64,000 nt of DNA. Source: JADJRH01 sp046351455 (GTDB lineage Bacteria; Myxococcota_A; Polyangia; Polyangiales; Polyangiaceae). The notes beneath the pieces were generated by a model. The model saw only the letters and a list, made by a program, of their open reading frames with translations. It did no database searches and had not been told where the DNA came from. Of this stretch, positions 8,884 to 17,600 are shown piece after piece. The DNA lies in assembly GCA_046351455.1 (NCBI GenBank), contig JAXLYM010000031.1, positions 39,589 through 103,588 of the forward strand, written 5' to 3'. The stretch's first letter is position 1; the number at the start of each line of letters is the position of its first letter. A program made the translations under genes and the position numbers.

Positions 8884-9054
8884 CTATGAAAACGTCTGTC
8901 AGGGGAGACAGCGGCCAGTCAGCGCGGTGCTTGGATCCTCTCGTTTCCAAGGGATTCAGGACAAAGGTGCCCCCACCCGCCGTCCTCGGCGCTCATGCGC
9001 CTGCGGGCGGCGCCGCCCCCAAATCGCGTCGCTGTCGCGCCGCTCAGGGGGCGG

Positions 9055-10308
9055 TCACGACACGGTTGGAGCGGGGTCCTTCTTGGTGAGGCTCACCGAG
9101 TAACCGAGCGTCTCCAATTTCGTGACCAGCTGCTGTTTCAGGCGCGCTTGCTGGGAGCCAGATATCTCCGTGGGCTCCGGCCAGCGCACCTCGCCGTCGC
9201 GCAACGCGTAGTAGACCGTCACGGCCAGCTTGCGAGCCACAGCGATGATGGCCTTGTTGTAGTTGGCGCTGTTGTGCAGCACTCGCAAAAGAAGGCGCGC
9301 AGAGGCGAGTCGCGCTTGCGAGCGAGCACGTGAGCCGCCTGCACCAGCGCCGTTCGAAGCCAGGGATTGCCCGGTCGCACAGGCGCCTTGCGACTCTTGC
9401 CTGCGCTCTGGTGATTGCCGGGAGCCAACCCTGCCCACGAGGCCAGATGAGCCGCGGAAGGAAGACCGACATGTCCGCTCCCGTCTCGGCCACGATCGTG
9501 GCGGCGATGACCTGCGCGATGCCGGGGATCGTCTGCAGCAGCACCATCTCGCGGCTGTAGCTCGCTTGCAGACGCCGGCTCAGCTCCGCCTCCACCTGCG
9601 CGACTCGAGCCTCTTCCTGCGTCAGGTCGTCCAGCAACTGCCGAAGGATCCATAGCGTGGTCTCGTTGACGGGATTGCTCAACGCCCGCACCAACTCCGC
9701 CTTCTTGGTGCGAAGCGACCCCTGCGCTAGCTCCGCCATCTGCTCGGCGCTCTGACCTCCGTCCACCAGCGCCTGAAGCATCGCTCGACCGCTCTTGCCC
9801 AGCACATCGCTGAGCACCGTCGCCAGCTTGATGCCCTCGCTCTCGACCAGCTTGATGATCCGGTTCTTCGTCGCGTTCTTCACCCCCACCTTCTTGGCGC
9901 GGTAGCGCGACAGCTTGCGAAGCTCCTCCAGCTGCTCGGATGGGATGAAGCTCGGGGACACGACGCCGTTCATCAGTAGCTTCGCCAGCCACGCGCTGTC
10001 ACTCACATCGGTCTTGCGACCGGGGATCTGCTTGACCGCCGACGGGTTCGCCACGCTCACCAACCGATGGGGCGAAAGCCGGCGCAGCGCGTGCACGAGC
10101 GGCTGAAAGTACACCCCCGTCGCCTCCATCATCACCGCCTCCACGCTGTGCTTATCGAGCCAGCGCGACAGCTCCTCGATGCCGTCCGCGTAGGTCGCGA
10201 ACGTCCGGTTTTGGGTGCTCACTTGCTTGTCGGTCGCGATGCGAATCGTCGCCACCAACGTGTCGCGGTGCCGTCCACCCCACAACATCGCTCGAACATC
10301 CTCTCCAT
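9055..10308 (-). mobile_element. IS110-family insertion sequence (coding core; ends not defined)
   Basis: The transposase is the only gene of this element. IS110 elements lack terminal inverted repeats and usually make no target duplication, so the ends cannot be placed from one copy; the limits given are those of the coding region. The left end, with its long non-coding segment, should lie above 10308, and the right end just below 9055. The element sits between phrB and the tRNA-Ala gene. Confidence 0.8.
9055..10308 (-). pseudogene. IS110-family transposase with three single-base frame breaks
   Basis: When three missing bases are restored the frame reads as a 418-residue IS110 DEDD transposase. 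It starts MERMFERCCGVD (ATG at 10306-10308), carries the E of MMEATGVY and the two D of KTDVSDSAWLAKLL, and has the C-terminal TIPGIAQVIAATIVAETG and SAAHLASWAGLAPGNHQSA, where the family's catalytic serine region lies. It ends at TGA 9055-9057. Breaks are near 10270 (after GVD), near 9460 (CC where CCC is expected) and in the A4 run at 9287-9290. Each is a one-base loss and each flank is otherwise intact. It is either inactive or mis-sequenced. Confidence 0.85.
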
Positions 10309-10701
10309 CGTCCTCGCTGCCTCGCTGCCGGACGACTCGAGAAAAAAAGGACCAACCTGCTATGCGTGCCGGGCACCGGAGGGTGCTTGCACATCTTGGG
10401 ATTCGTCGAGCCGAGCCCAAACTCCCAAGCGAGGTCGTGCCTCAGTGGGGCGTCCGGGCTTTCGTTGCCGGCACCCACAACGTGCACATCTCACCCAACG
10501 TTTTCATCCATCGGGGTGAGGCGCAGCCTCGTGGGAACTCCCAAGCGTCGTGCTCGGCGGCTCCGCCGCCTGCGCGCGCCGCGGGAGGGGAGCCTTTGCT
10601 GGAAAGGCTTCAAAACCAGGAGATTTGATCGAAAATCGCGGCGTAAGAAAAAAGAGTCGACAACCTGGTCGGCGGCATGTAGAAGGGCCTTCCGATTTTT
10701 C
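10309..10701. other. Gene-free stretch upstream of the IS110 transposase; possible IS end and bridge-RNA region
   Basis: 393 bases between the transposase start and tRNA-Ala. No credible coding frame. It contains several internal complementary blocks (for example TGCCGGGCACC near 10370 and GCCGGCACCC near 10470, and repeated CCAAG/CTTGG words). In IS110-group elements this non-coding left end is long and encodes a structured bridge RNA that pairs with donor and target DNA; that role here is inferred from position only. Confidence 0.4.
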
Positions 10702-10777
10702 GGGCGTGTAGCTCAGTTGGGAGAGCGCCTGACTGGCAGTCAGGAGGTCATGGGTTCGATTCCCTTCACGTCCACCA
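10702..10777 (+). tRNA. tRNA-Ala (anticodon GGC), CCA encoded
   Basis: A 76-base cloverleaf. The acceptor stem GGGCGTG pairs with CACGTCC and contains the G3:U70 wobble pair that is the identity mark of tRNA-Ala. The anticodon stem CCTGA/TCAGG encloses loop CTGGCAG with anticodon GGC (10735-10737), reading GCC codons. The T-arm contains GGTTCGATTCC. The 3' CCA (10775-10777) is encoded. It is followed at once by an intrinsic terminator, so it is a single-gene transcript. Confidence 0.97.
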
Positions 10778-10792
10778 CGCGATCGGCGAAAG

Positions 10793-10823
10793 GCGAGGCC
10801 ACTGAAAAGTGCCTCGCTTTTTT
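10793..10823 (+). terminator. Intrinsic terminator of tRNA-Ala
   Basis: GCGAGGCCACT pairs with AGTGCCTCGC around a GAAA tetraloop (10804-10807) with one bulged C, followed by TTTTTT (10818-10823) and a further T-rich stretch. This is a textbook Rho-independent terminator 15 bases after the tRNA. Confidence 0.9.
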
Positions 10824-10875
10824 CGTTTTGTCGTTTCCCGGAGGAGAGTCCGCGCCCGCTTTTCCGTGAGGTGAC

Positions 10876-10975
10876 GGAACGGCCCCCTCCCTGCGGCTGC
10901 GAAGCAGGCGCTTGGGGAGGGGCGGGCCGCGCGCAGCGAAGCGAGCACGGACCGGGGGTGGGCACAATGGGCACC
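10876..10975 (+). repeat. Dispersed G/C-rich intergenic repeat, copy B
   Basis: Same framework as 931-1009: GGAACG, then CCCCCTCCC, then GGGGAGGGGCGGGC, ending ACCGGGGGTGGGCAC. The middle part differs (GCAGCGAAGCGAGC here). It lies in the 220-base gap between the tRNA terminator and the converging oxidoreductase gene, which is otherwise empty. Confidence 0.6.
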
Positions 10976-10997
10976 CTCTACTCCCCTCCTCTGCCGA

Positions 10998-12320
10998 TCA
11001 CTCGTCTTCGTAGAAGTCCATCACGTGGCGGAGCATCTCGTCGCGGTCGTTGCCGTAGCGCGCGAGCTCGTAGCAACCGAGCGGGTCCTCCAGCACGTGG
11101 ACGAGGCATTTGTTGCAGTACGTGCAGCGCTTCGGGAGCGGGAGCTCCTCTCCGCGGCGCAGGATCTCCGGGAGATCCGGGTTCGCCAAGAGCGGGCGCG
11201 CGATCGTGACGGCGTCGCATTTGTTCGCTTCGAGCGCCTCGCGGATGAAGCTGCCCGTCTGGAAGCCGCCCGTGCACAGGACCGGGATCTTCACGGCTTG
11301 CTTGATGCGCGCGGCGTACTCCAGGTTGATGCCCTCGTACGCGAGGTGCTCCGTCGTGCGCGTCCAGATCATCTCCGCGAGCTTCGGCAAGTAACGGAAG
11401 ATGAGGTAGTTGCGCACCGTGTGGCCCCCCTGCGACAGCAGCATGTCGTAGTAGCGCTCGGCCTCGGGCATGGGCAGCGGGCCGGGCGGGTTGCGCGGGT
11501 GCGGGAAGATGTCGCCGGACGAGACGTGGATCGCGCTCGCGCCGTGCTCCTCCGACCATTTCGAGATCTGCACCGCCTCGTCGATGCCGTCGCCCTCGCC
11601 CTCCCAGAAGCGCCACGGCGTCACCGCGTTGTGATGATCCGCGCCGCACACCTTCACGATCAGCGGGAAGCCGCGGCTCACCTTCGCGCGGATCGCGTCC
11701 ACGACCTCCAACAAGAAGCGCGCGCGGTTCCGGAGATCGCCGCCGTACTCGTCGTCGCGATCGTTCGTCGCCGAGCTCAGGAAGCCCGTGAACAAGTAGC
11801 CGTTCGCGGAGTGCAGCTCGACGCCCGAACAGCCCGCGTCCTCCGCGCGCTTCGCCGCGACCGCGAACTCGTCGACCGTCTCGCGGATCTCTTGCACGGT
11901 CATCGGGTAGCCGCGCAGACCGCTGAAGCCCTCGACGACGTCGCTCGACGCGGGCGGCGGGCCCTCGTTCTCCACGCCCCCGAGGTCCTGCTGCCGACCC
12001 GAGTGCGAGAGCTGCAAGATGAAGGCGCAGTCGTGCTTCTGGACACGCTCCACGACCTTGCGCCAGAAGCGCACGCGCTCGGGGCGATCGATGGTCGCGT
12101 AGTTCGGCAAGATGCGGCCGCGGACCGAGATCGGCACGTGCGCGGAGATGATGCCGCCGACGCCGCCGCGCGCGAACTTCTCCTCGAAGTTGATGCGCGC
12201 GAGCGTGCCCGAGCCGTCGTAGTTGTCGATGCGGCCCGAGATGCTCGACCGGAAGATGCGGTTCTTTACGCGCAGATCCCCGATCTGGAGCGGTCGGAAG
12301 AGGACGTCGTCCTCGATCAT
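10998..12320 (-). CDS. NADH:flavin oxidoreductase, Old Yellow Enzyme family, with Fe-S cysteines
   Basis: A 440-residue FMN-binding TIM barrel that reduces activated double bonds with NAD(P)H. The barrel starts LFRPLQIGDLRVKNRIFRS. The catalytic HSGRQ is in FILQLSHSGRQ, and the substrate-binding segment is GCSGVELHSANGYL. The C-terminus has C399, C402, C405 and C416 (CTYCNKC then C after ten residues), the spacing used for the 4Fe-4S cluster in 2,4-dienoyl-CoA reductases and trimethylamine dehydrogenases. Unlike those enzymes it stops there and lacks the second FAD/NAD domain, so it would need electrons from a partner or directly. The ATG at 12320 gives full family length. It lies 50 bases downstream of the kinase gene on the same strand. 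Confidence 0.9.
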   Translation of the reverse strand: MIEDDVLFRPLQIGDLRVKNRIFRSSISGRIDNYDGSGTLARINFEEKFARGGVGGIISAHVPISVRGRILPNYATIDRPERVRFWRKVVERVQKHDCAFILQLSHSGRQQDLGGVENEGPPPASSDVVEGFSGLRGYPMTVQEIRETVDEFAVAAKRAEDAGCSGVELHSANGYLFTGFLSSATNDRDDEYGGDLRNRARFLLEVVDAIRAKVSRGFPLIVKVCGADHHNAVTPWRFWEGEGDGIDEAVQISKWSEEHGASAIHVSSGDIFPHPRNPPGPLPMPEAERYYDMLLSQGGHTVRNYLIFRYLPKLAEMIWTRTTEHLAYEGINLEYAARIKQAVKIPVLCTGGFQTGSFIREALEANKCDAVTIARPLLANPDLPEILRRGEELPLPKRCTYCNKCLVHVLEDPLGCYELARYGNDRDEMLRHVMDFYEDE

Positions 12321-12370
12321 GAACGCATGCTAGTGCCGCTCGACGGAAAGCGGACGCGAATGTTCGGGCG

Positions 12371-14539
12371 TCAGCGCGGGGTCGCCGCGCAGCGGAAGCC
12401 GATGGCGTGGTTGTACGTGTCCGGATCGGTCTTCCAGCGGTACGCGGGGCGCGACCAATCCGGCTCCGACCCGAGGAAATCACCGCCGCGCAGCACGCGA
12501 CGATCGCCCTTGTCCGGGCCCTTCGGATCGACGGGCGGGCTCGCGCTGTCGGTCTCGGCGTACGGCGCGTAATAGTCCGAGGTCCACTCCCACACGTTGC
12601 CGGCGAGATCGAGCACGCCGTGCGCGGAGGCGCCCGCGGGGAACGCGCCGACGGGGGACGTGCCGACGTGGCCGTCGTCCTCCTCGAACATGGTCTTGCG
12701 CGTCTCGTTCGCGCTCTTCTTCCAGTGCTCCGCGCACTCTTTCCCGCACGCGTTGAGGCGCGTCGCGCTCGGCGGCTCGTCGCCCCACGGGTACTTCTTC
12801 TGGCTGGAGCCGCGCGCCGCGTACTCCCACTCGGCCTCGGTCGGGAGGCGGCGGCCCATCTGGCGGCAGTAGTTGTCGGCCATCGGCCACGCGACGCAGT
12901 TGATCGGGTGCGCCGCGCGGTCCGCCTTCCCGGCGTTGCAGAAGTCGGAATACTTCTTCTTCTGCGCGTCGGTGACGTTGGGCCAGCTCACGTGATCGAG
13001 CGCGCGCTCGCACACGCCCTTGTCGACGCACGCCTGGTACGCGGCGGTCGTGACCTCGGTCTTGTCGATGCAGAAGGTGGAGATCTGCACGCGGTGCGGC
13101 GGCTTCGCGTCCGCCTGCTCGATGAGGTCGCGCGCGCCCATGAACATCGCGCCGCCGGGGATCGCGATCATGTTCTCGGGGCATTTGCCCGCCGCGGCCG
13201 CGGTCGTCGTGGAGGCCGTCGCGGAGGTGGAGAGCGCCGCGGTCACGCTCGCGGTCGGCGTCCCGCTCGCGGACGACGCACCCGATGCGGCGCCCGAATT
13301 CGAGGGGCCGCGGAGCGCGAAGGCGAGCGCCGCCACGCCGCCGAGCAGGAGCGGCGCGAAGATCAGCGCCTTCGGGAACGAGCGCGCCGCCGGAGCGGGA
13401 GCAGGCGCCGCGCCCGTCGCGACGATCGGTTGACCCGTCGTCGCCTCCGGAGAGACCGGCGAAGGGCCCGTCACCGCGGGAGCGCGCTCCGTCGGGGCGC
13501 CGGTGATCTCCGGATCCGCGAGCTGCGTGCGCTGCTGCGAGAGCGTGTTCGGGATGTTGGTGCCGACCAGATCGGCCGCCCGCATCGCCGCGTTGAACGA
13601 CTGGCCCGTGAGCGCCGTCGGCGCCTCGATCACGAGCTTGCCCGCGGGCGCGCCGGGCTCCACGAGATCCGCGAACGCGCGGGCGCACGCGCCGGCCTCG
13701 GGGAAGCGCGCGTCGATGTCGCGGGTCACGCAGCGCGCGAACCACGCGTCGAAGCCGACGGGCAGCACCGACGCGACGCCCGTCTCCGCGGCGCGCGCGG
13801 ACGCGAACGGGATCGGCTCCACCACGATCTCGCGCAGCAGCGCCGGGAGGCTCGCCGTCTCGCGCCAGAATTCGTGGCCGGTGAGCATCTTGTACACCAT
13901 GAGGCCGAGCGCCCACACGTCGGTCGCGGGCGTGATGCGGCCCTTCGAGTCGGTCTGCTCCGGCGACATGTAGAGCGGGCTGCCGAGCGGCTGCGTGTGC
14001 GTCTTGTGGCTGTCCGCGACGAGCTTCGCGATGCCGAAATCGAGGAGCTTCGCGGTGAACGGCGAGTCCTTCCGGCGCGAGGCCGCGAGGAACACGTTCT
14101 GCGGCTTCAGATCGCGGTGCACGATGCCCATCGCGTGCGCGCGCTCCAGCGCGTGGCCGATCTGCGACAGCACCTCCGCGACGTCGCCGACCGGGAGCGC
14201 GCCGAGCCGGGCGAGCGCGTCGTACAGCTCCTCGCCGCGGAGCAGCTCCATCACGAGGTACGGCGCGGAGGTAGCCTCGTCGACGCCCGCGGTGACGACC
14301 TCGACCACGTGATCGCTGTCGATCTGCGAGGCCGCGCGGGCCTCCAGCACGAAGCGCTCGCGCGTGGCGGGGTCGTTCGCGAGCTCGGGGTTCATCACCT
14401 TGAGCGCGCGCTGCTTGCCGGTGCTCCGCTGCTCGACGACGTACACCGCGCCCATCCCGCCCGATTTGAGCGCGCGGAGGATCTTGAAGTCGCGTCCGAA
14501 GACGGTTCCCGGTTCGAGGACGCCAGATTCGAAGCCCAC
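12371..14539 (-). CDS. Ser/Thr protein kinase fused to a periplasmic SUMF1/FGE-like domain
   Basis: A 722-residue transmembrane protein. Residues 18-275 form a Hanks-type kinase with Gly-loop SGGMGAVY, K47, catalytic HRDLKPQN (D143) and DFG (167-169). A Pro/Ala/Thr-rich linker (about 310-390) leads to one membrane helix (ALIFAPLLLGGVAALAFAL). After a second low-complexity stretch comes an FGE-sulfatase domain (about 455-722), with IAIPGGAMFMGA, the C-rich segment, RRLPTEAEWEYAARG, GNVWEWTSDYY and the terminal IGFRCA. FGE-like domains outside true sulfatase maturation often act as ligand-binding or sensory modules; the cysteines expected of an active oxidase are not obvious. Kinase inside, SUMF1 outside suggests signal reception. 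This fusion is common in Polyangia. Confidence 0.93.
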   Translation of the reverse strand: MGFESGVLEPGTVFGRDFKILRALKSGGMGAVYVVEQRSTGKQRALKVMNPELANDPATRERFVLEARAASQIDSDHVVEVVTAGVDEATSAPYLVMELLRGEELYDALARLGALPVGDVAEVLSQIGHALERAHAMGIVHRDLKPQNVFLAASRRKDSPFTAKLLDFGIAKLVADSHKTHTQPLGSPLYMSPEQTDSKGRITPATDVWALGLMVYKMLTGHEFWRETASLPALLREIVVEPIPFASARAAETGVASVLPVGFDAWFARCVTRDIDARFPEAGACARAFADLVEPGAPAGKLVIEAPTALTGQSFNAAMRAADLVGTNIPNTLSQQRTQLADPEITGAPTERAPAVTGPSPVSPEATTGQPIVATGAAPAPAPAARSFPKALIFAPLLLGGVAALAFALRGPSNSGAASGASSASGTPTASVTAALSTSATASTTTAAAAGKCPENMIAIPGGAMFMGARDLIEQADAKPPHRVQISTFCIDKTEVTTAAYQACVDKGVCERALDHVSWPNVTDAQKKKYSDFCNAGKADRAAHPINCVAWPMADNYCRQMGRRLPTEAEWEYAARGSSQKKYPWGDEPPSATRLNACGKECAEHWKKSANETRKTMFEEDDGHVGTSPVGAFPAGASAHGVLDLAGNVWEWTSDYYAPYAETDSASPPVDPKGPDKGDRRVLRGGDFLGSEPDWSRPAYRWKTDPDTYNHAIGFRCAATPR

Positions 14540-14633
14540 GGTGTCTCCTACGCTGCGAGAGGGCTCGGGTTTCGCGGTCGGGGGAAGCGAGCGGCGGTCC
14601 GCTCGGATCGTCCGCGATTTCAGGGGGATTACG

Positions 14634-17600
14634 TCACTCTTCAGGCTCGGCCGTGGCGTCTTCGATCTGCTTGGACAGCGCGAGGATGGCCTCGCGGGCC
14701 TTCGCGAGCGCCGCGCGGTCGTCGCCCGTGCGCTTGCGGAGCTTCTCGATGGTGGCGCCGGCCGTCGCGAGCTCGGCGCGGGCCTCTTCGAGCTCCGTGG
14801 TCTGCGCCTCGACGCGGCCCTGCAAGCTCCCGCGCAGCTCCTCCAGCGCGGCGCGGTGCTCCTCGCGGAGGCGGCTCTGCGCGCTCGCGTGCGCCTCTTC
14901 GGCCTTGTCGAGCTGCTCGGCCATCTCGACCTCGGCGCGGGCGAGGTTGGCTTCGGCCGCGTCGATCTTCTCCTTCGCCGCGGCCTCCGCCTCCGCGAGC
15001 TTCGCCTCGTGCGCCTGCGACAGCTCGGTGAGCTTCGCCTCGTGCGCCTGCGACAGCTCGGTGAGCTTCGCCTCGTGCGCCTGCGACAGCTCGGTGAGCT
15101 TCGCCTCGTGCGCGGCGGCGGCCTCGCGGAGCGCCGCTTCCTTCGCGTCTTCGAGCTCCTTGTCGCGCGCGGCGAGCTTCGACGCGGCGTCGGCCAGCGC
15201 CGCCGCGAGCTTCTCTTCGGCGCCGGAGCGCTCGCCTTCGAGGGCGCGCGCGTGCTCGGCCGTCAGGCTCTGCGCGGCCTCTTCGCTCGCCTTCTGCGCG
15301 GCCGCGAGGGCCTCCGCGTGCTCCGAGGCCTGCTTCGCGAGCGCCGCGTCCTTCTCCGCGGCGAGATCCGAAGCCTGCTTCGCGAGCGCCTCGGCCAGCG
15401 CCGTCGCGTGCTCCGCGGCCTGCTTTTCGAGCGCCGCGTCCTTCTCCGCGACGACGTCGGCGGCGAGCTTCGTGCGCGCCTCCGCGTGCTCCGCGGCCTG
15501 CTTTTCGAGCGCTTCGGCGTGCGCGGCGGCCTGATTCGAGAGCGCTTCGGCGTGCGCGGCGGCCTGATTCGAGAGCGCCGTCGCGTGCTCCGCGGCCTGC
15601 TTTTCGAGCGCCGCGTCCTTCTCCGCGGCCAGCTCGGCCGCCGCCTTGGCGAGGGCCTCCGCGTGCTCCGAGGCCTGCTTTTCCAGCTCCGCGTCCTTCT
15701 CGGACACGAGCTCCGTCTCCCGCGCGACCAGCTTCTCCGCGGCCTCGCGCTGCGCCGCCTCCACCGCGGCGTCCTTCTCGGAGCGCGCCGCGGCGATCGC
15801 CGCGTCGGCCTCGGCCTGGGCGTACGCGCGCGCCGTCCGCTCGGCGGCGAGCTCCGCCGACAGCGACGTCGTGCGCTCCTCCGCGGCGGTGAGCGTCGCG
15901 CGGATCGTCTCGATCTCCGCGGCGAGCGCGGCCCGAGCGGCCTCCGCGGCGTCCGCGCGCGCCTTCAGCTGATGCTCGCGCGCGCCCACCTCGGCGGCGT
16001 CCGCCGAGAGCTTCGCGACCATCTCGTTCGCGTTCTCGCGCTCGCGCTCCAGGGCGAGGATCTGATCCGACAGATCGGCCTTCTCGCGCTCCAGGCCGAG
16101 CTGTTGATCGCGCAGATCGAGCAGCTCCTTGTCCTTGTGCGTGAGATCGCCGCGGAGCCCGAGCAGCTCCTTGTCCTTCTTGTTGAGCGCCTCGCGGAGA
16201 TCGAGGAACTCGCGGCTGGAGATGCCGCCCGGCTTCGGCGGACCGCCCGACGCGAGCCGCACCCGCAGCTCGTCCGCCTCTTTGCGCAGGCGCGCCACCT
16301 CGCCGGCGTCCGCCGCCTGCGCGAGCACCTCGCCTTCGAGCCGATGGAGCGTCGCGTGCGCCGTCGCGACCTCTTTTTCGAGCCGGACGACCTCGCCCTT
16401 CGTGTGCTCCAGATCGGTGCGCGCGCGGTCGTTCTCGGCCCGGAGGCGCTCGGCCTCGGCCTTGTAGCGCTCCAGCTCCACGTCGATCGGGACCGGGCCC
16501 ACCTCGGGCTTGTGCGCGTGCGAGTGGACCTGCGAGTCCCGCGCGGGCGTGTGCGACGCGTCGTGCCCGGGCTTGTGCGCGTGCGACGCGGCGGGCGCGT
16601 CTTGCCCCGGTTTGTGCGCGTTCGGAAGCGAGGTCGACGTCTCGCGGCGCCCTGTCACCCCCGGGTTCGGCAGCGCGGTCGACGTCTCGCGACGCCCCGT
16701 CACCCCAGGATTCGGGAGCGCCGTCGACGTCTCGCGACGCGCCGCCGACGGGGACGCGGCGTCCGAGCGCGGCGCCACGTGCGCGTGCGGCAGCGACGTC
16801 TGCGTGTCCGTGCGCGACGGCGGCTTCGGCTGCGGGAGCGGCGTCACCTCCTGACCGCTCTTCGCCGGCGGCACATGGAGATCGTGCGGCCGCTGGAACC
16901 CCGGCGACGTCGCCTCGCGCTGCGGCGGCGTGGGTCGCGGCGCGAGCAACCCCGGACGCGGCACGTTCGGCGTGCTCGTCGCGGATTTCGCGGACGCGCC
17001 GTCGCTCCGCGCGGCCTGCTCGGCGGCGGCCGACTGCGCGCGCAGATCCGCGCGAGCGAGCAGCCCTGCGCCTTCGGACGGACGCGGCGAAGGGACCGGC
17101 GCCGGCACCGGCGTCGCGGCGGGCGGCGACGACGCGCTCCCGGATTTCTCCATGCTCGGCGGCGGCGCGGGCTGCGTGATCGCGCCGGTGGGAGGCGACG
17201 AGGCCTGGTGCGCTTGCTGGAGCTTCGCGATCTCGGGGTGGATCGCGTGCAGCGGCTTCACGACCGTCGCCTCGTCGTCCTCGCCGAGCAGCCGATCGAA
17301 CGCGCCGCCGATGAACTCGTCGATCTCGACGTCTTTCCCCGGCGGCGGCGCGGGCGGCCCCATCCGCGGAGAGGGCGCGGGCGCGGACACCACCGGCGCG
17401 GCGGGCATCGCCGGCGAAGGCGTCGCGAGCCCCGCGAACTGCGGGCTCTTCGTGTTGAGCGTCGGCTCCTCGCCCTCCGTCTCCGTGCCCTCGTCGATCA
17501 CGATGTTCTCGTCGATCACGATGCCGTCGCCCACGTCCGCGTCCGCGGCCTCCAGCTTCACGAAGCGCTGCACGTGCTCGAGCAGCTCCCCGAAGGCGAT

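Noticed and set aside
8818..9054. Short open frames after phrB
   Set aside because: They lack ribosome sites and homology, and overlap the dispersed repeat and the IS end.
10288..10308. ATG at 10288 as start of the IS110 transposase
   Set aside because: The family start MERMFERCCGVD lies in another frame at 10308, and a single missing base near 10270 explains the difference.
12407..15031. An 874-codon open frame on the plus strand
   Set aside because: Antisense to the kinase/SUMF1 gene, Arg-rich, no motif; the kinase motifs on the minus strand are unambiguous.
14998..15113. Possible CRISPR-like array
   Set aside because: Repeats are directly adjacent, in frame, and encode coiled-coil units; there are no spacers or cas genes.
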